A program made the translations under genes and the position numbers. This document shows, piece by piece, positions 63,782 to 64,000 of a stretch of 64,000 bases of DNA. The DNA is from Shinella zoogloeoides (lineage in GTDB: Bacteria > Pseudomonadota > Alphaproteobacteria > Rhizobiales > Rhizobiaceae). The notes beneath the pieces are model-generated. The model was not told where the DNA came from. It made no database searches and worked only from the letters and a program-made list of their open reading frames with translations. How positions within the stretch are numbered: the first letter of the stretch is position 1; the number at the start of each line of letters is the position of its first letter. The stretch covers positions 248,001 through 312,000 of the forward strand of contig NZ_QNUJ01000001.1 in the NCBI RefSeq assembly GCF_003574625.1. The letters run 5' to 3'.

Positions 63782-64000
63782 ATGTCGGAGTTCAAGCTCG
63801 CCTATCATGCGAATTGCTGGGGCAACCTTGGCGGGGACGCCGTTGGCGTTACGTCGATCACCAATCTTGCCTATCGAACCTTCGGCGACATGCGCCGTGC
63901 CTTTGCCGATATCGCGTCAGCCGGTTACGAAGGTGTCGAACTGTTCGACGGCAATTTGCTGGATTTCAGCGCCGCTGAGATGCGGGCGCTGCTTGGCGAC
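63782..64000 (+). CDS. Sugar phosphate isomerase/epimerase-like protein (partial, N-terminus)
   Basis: The first 73 codons are in the window; the gene runs off the right edge. It begins MSEFKLAYHANCWGNLGGDA and continues with FGDMRRAFADIASAGYEGVELFDGNLLDF, the first strands of a xylose-isomerase-like TIM barrel. GGAGG precedes the ATG. It is divergent from the ROK gene and likely opens a sugar or inositol catabolic operon. Confidence 0.75.
   Translation, partial: MSEFKLAYHANCWGNLGGDAVGVTSITNLAYRTFGDMRRAFADIASAGYEGVELFDGNLLDFSAAEMRALLGD

Overview
The window looks like chromosome from a Rhizobiaceae bacterium (Rhizobium/Ensifer/Shinella/Agrobacterium group). The evidence is a GC-rich, alphaproteobacterial gene set: a CcrM-type methylase next to mutY, a DUF721/DciA gene, a DsbA-like lipoprotein, smc and ppdK, plus an M16 peptidase-thrC pair. 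There are also two mosaic repeats of the RIME type that is typical of rhizobia. The genus cannot be fixed from this sequence alone.

Region 1 (1-23.6 kb) is conserved core. It holds the 5' end of a RimJ-like acetyltransferase, a DUF1127 micro-protein, an M16 peptidase, thrC (re-started here at a GTG), a lipoprotein, two HAD phosphatases, an ArsR-type regulator divergent from two small ABM/NIPSNAP-fold proteins, and a von Willebrand factor A protein. It continues with ccrM, mutY, DUF721, DsbA, smc, ppdK, small envelope proteins and an MBL hydrolase/cupin pair. It ends at a tRNA-Gln(TTG).

Region 2 (about 23.66-40.28 kb) is a genomic island inserted just after that tRNA. Next to the tRNA is a large tyrosine recombinase preceded by four 10-bp repeats at an exact 13-bp period. 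The cargo falls into blocks. (a) A four-cistron operon contains a degraded DNA-cytosine methyltransferase between genes that include two paralogues of an unrecognised family. (b) A four-gene operon has a putative PD-(D/E)xK-like protein, a 115-aa protein, a AAA+ ATPase and a separate M41 (FtsH-type) zinc peptidase, so an FtsH-like machine is divided between two polypeptides. (c) A 113-aa gene lies behind a cluster of AAAC-N3-GTTT palindromes. (d) DUF1403 is followed by an orphan ScpB-like gene. (e) A block with lower GC carries a two-helix membrane protein, an ImmA/IrrE peptidase, a 'beta family' protein and a convergent sce7726-type nuclease-like protein, which resembles the contents of defence islands.

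Region 3 (40.5-56.6 kb) is a catabolic locus. It has a divergent secondary aconitase, a GntR regulator with two winged helices, an isopropylmalate/tartrate-dehydrogenase-type enzyme and an iron/organic-acid-type ABC transporter. After these come an Asp/Glu racemase-like protein, the OtnK-OtnC-OtnI set for four-carbon acid sugars, an RraA-like protein, an aldehyde dehydrogenase, a cupin, an ABM protein and an AbrB-family membrane protein. Three matching 24-bp sites lie before the aconitase, the dehydrogenase and the transporter, which suggests one regulon. A tRNA-Arg-like 3' fragment lies just after the cluster.

Region 4 (56.7-64 kb) has an Rrf2 regulator whose probable operator also occurs before a CMD/AhpD-like gene, with an NmrA-type reductase, a cupin, an MscS-type channel and a divergent LysR gene. 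The window ends with a ROK regulator lacking the usual zinc loop, a leaderless sugar-binding-type protein and the start of a divergent sugar-phosphate isomerase-like gene.
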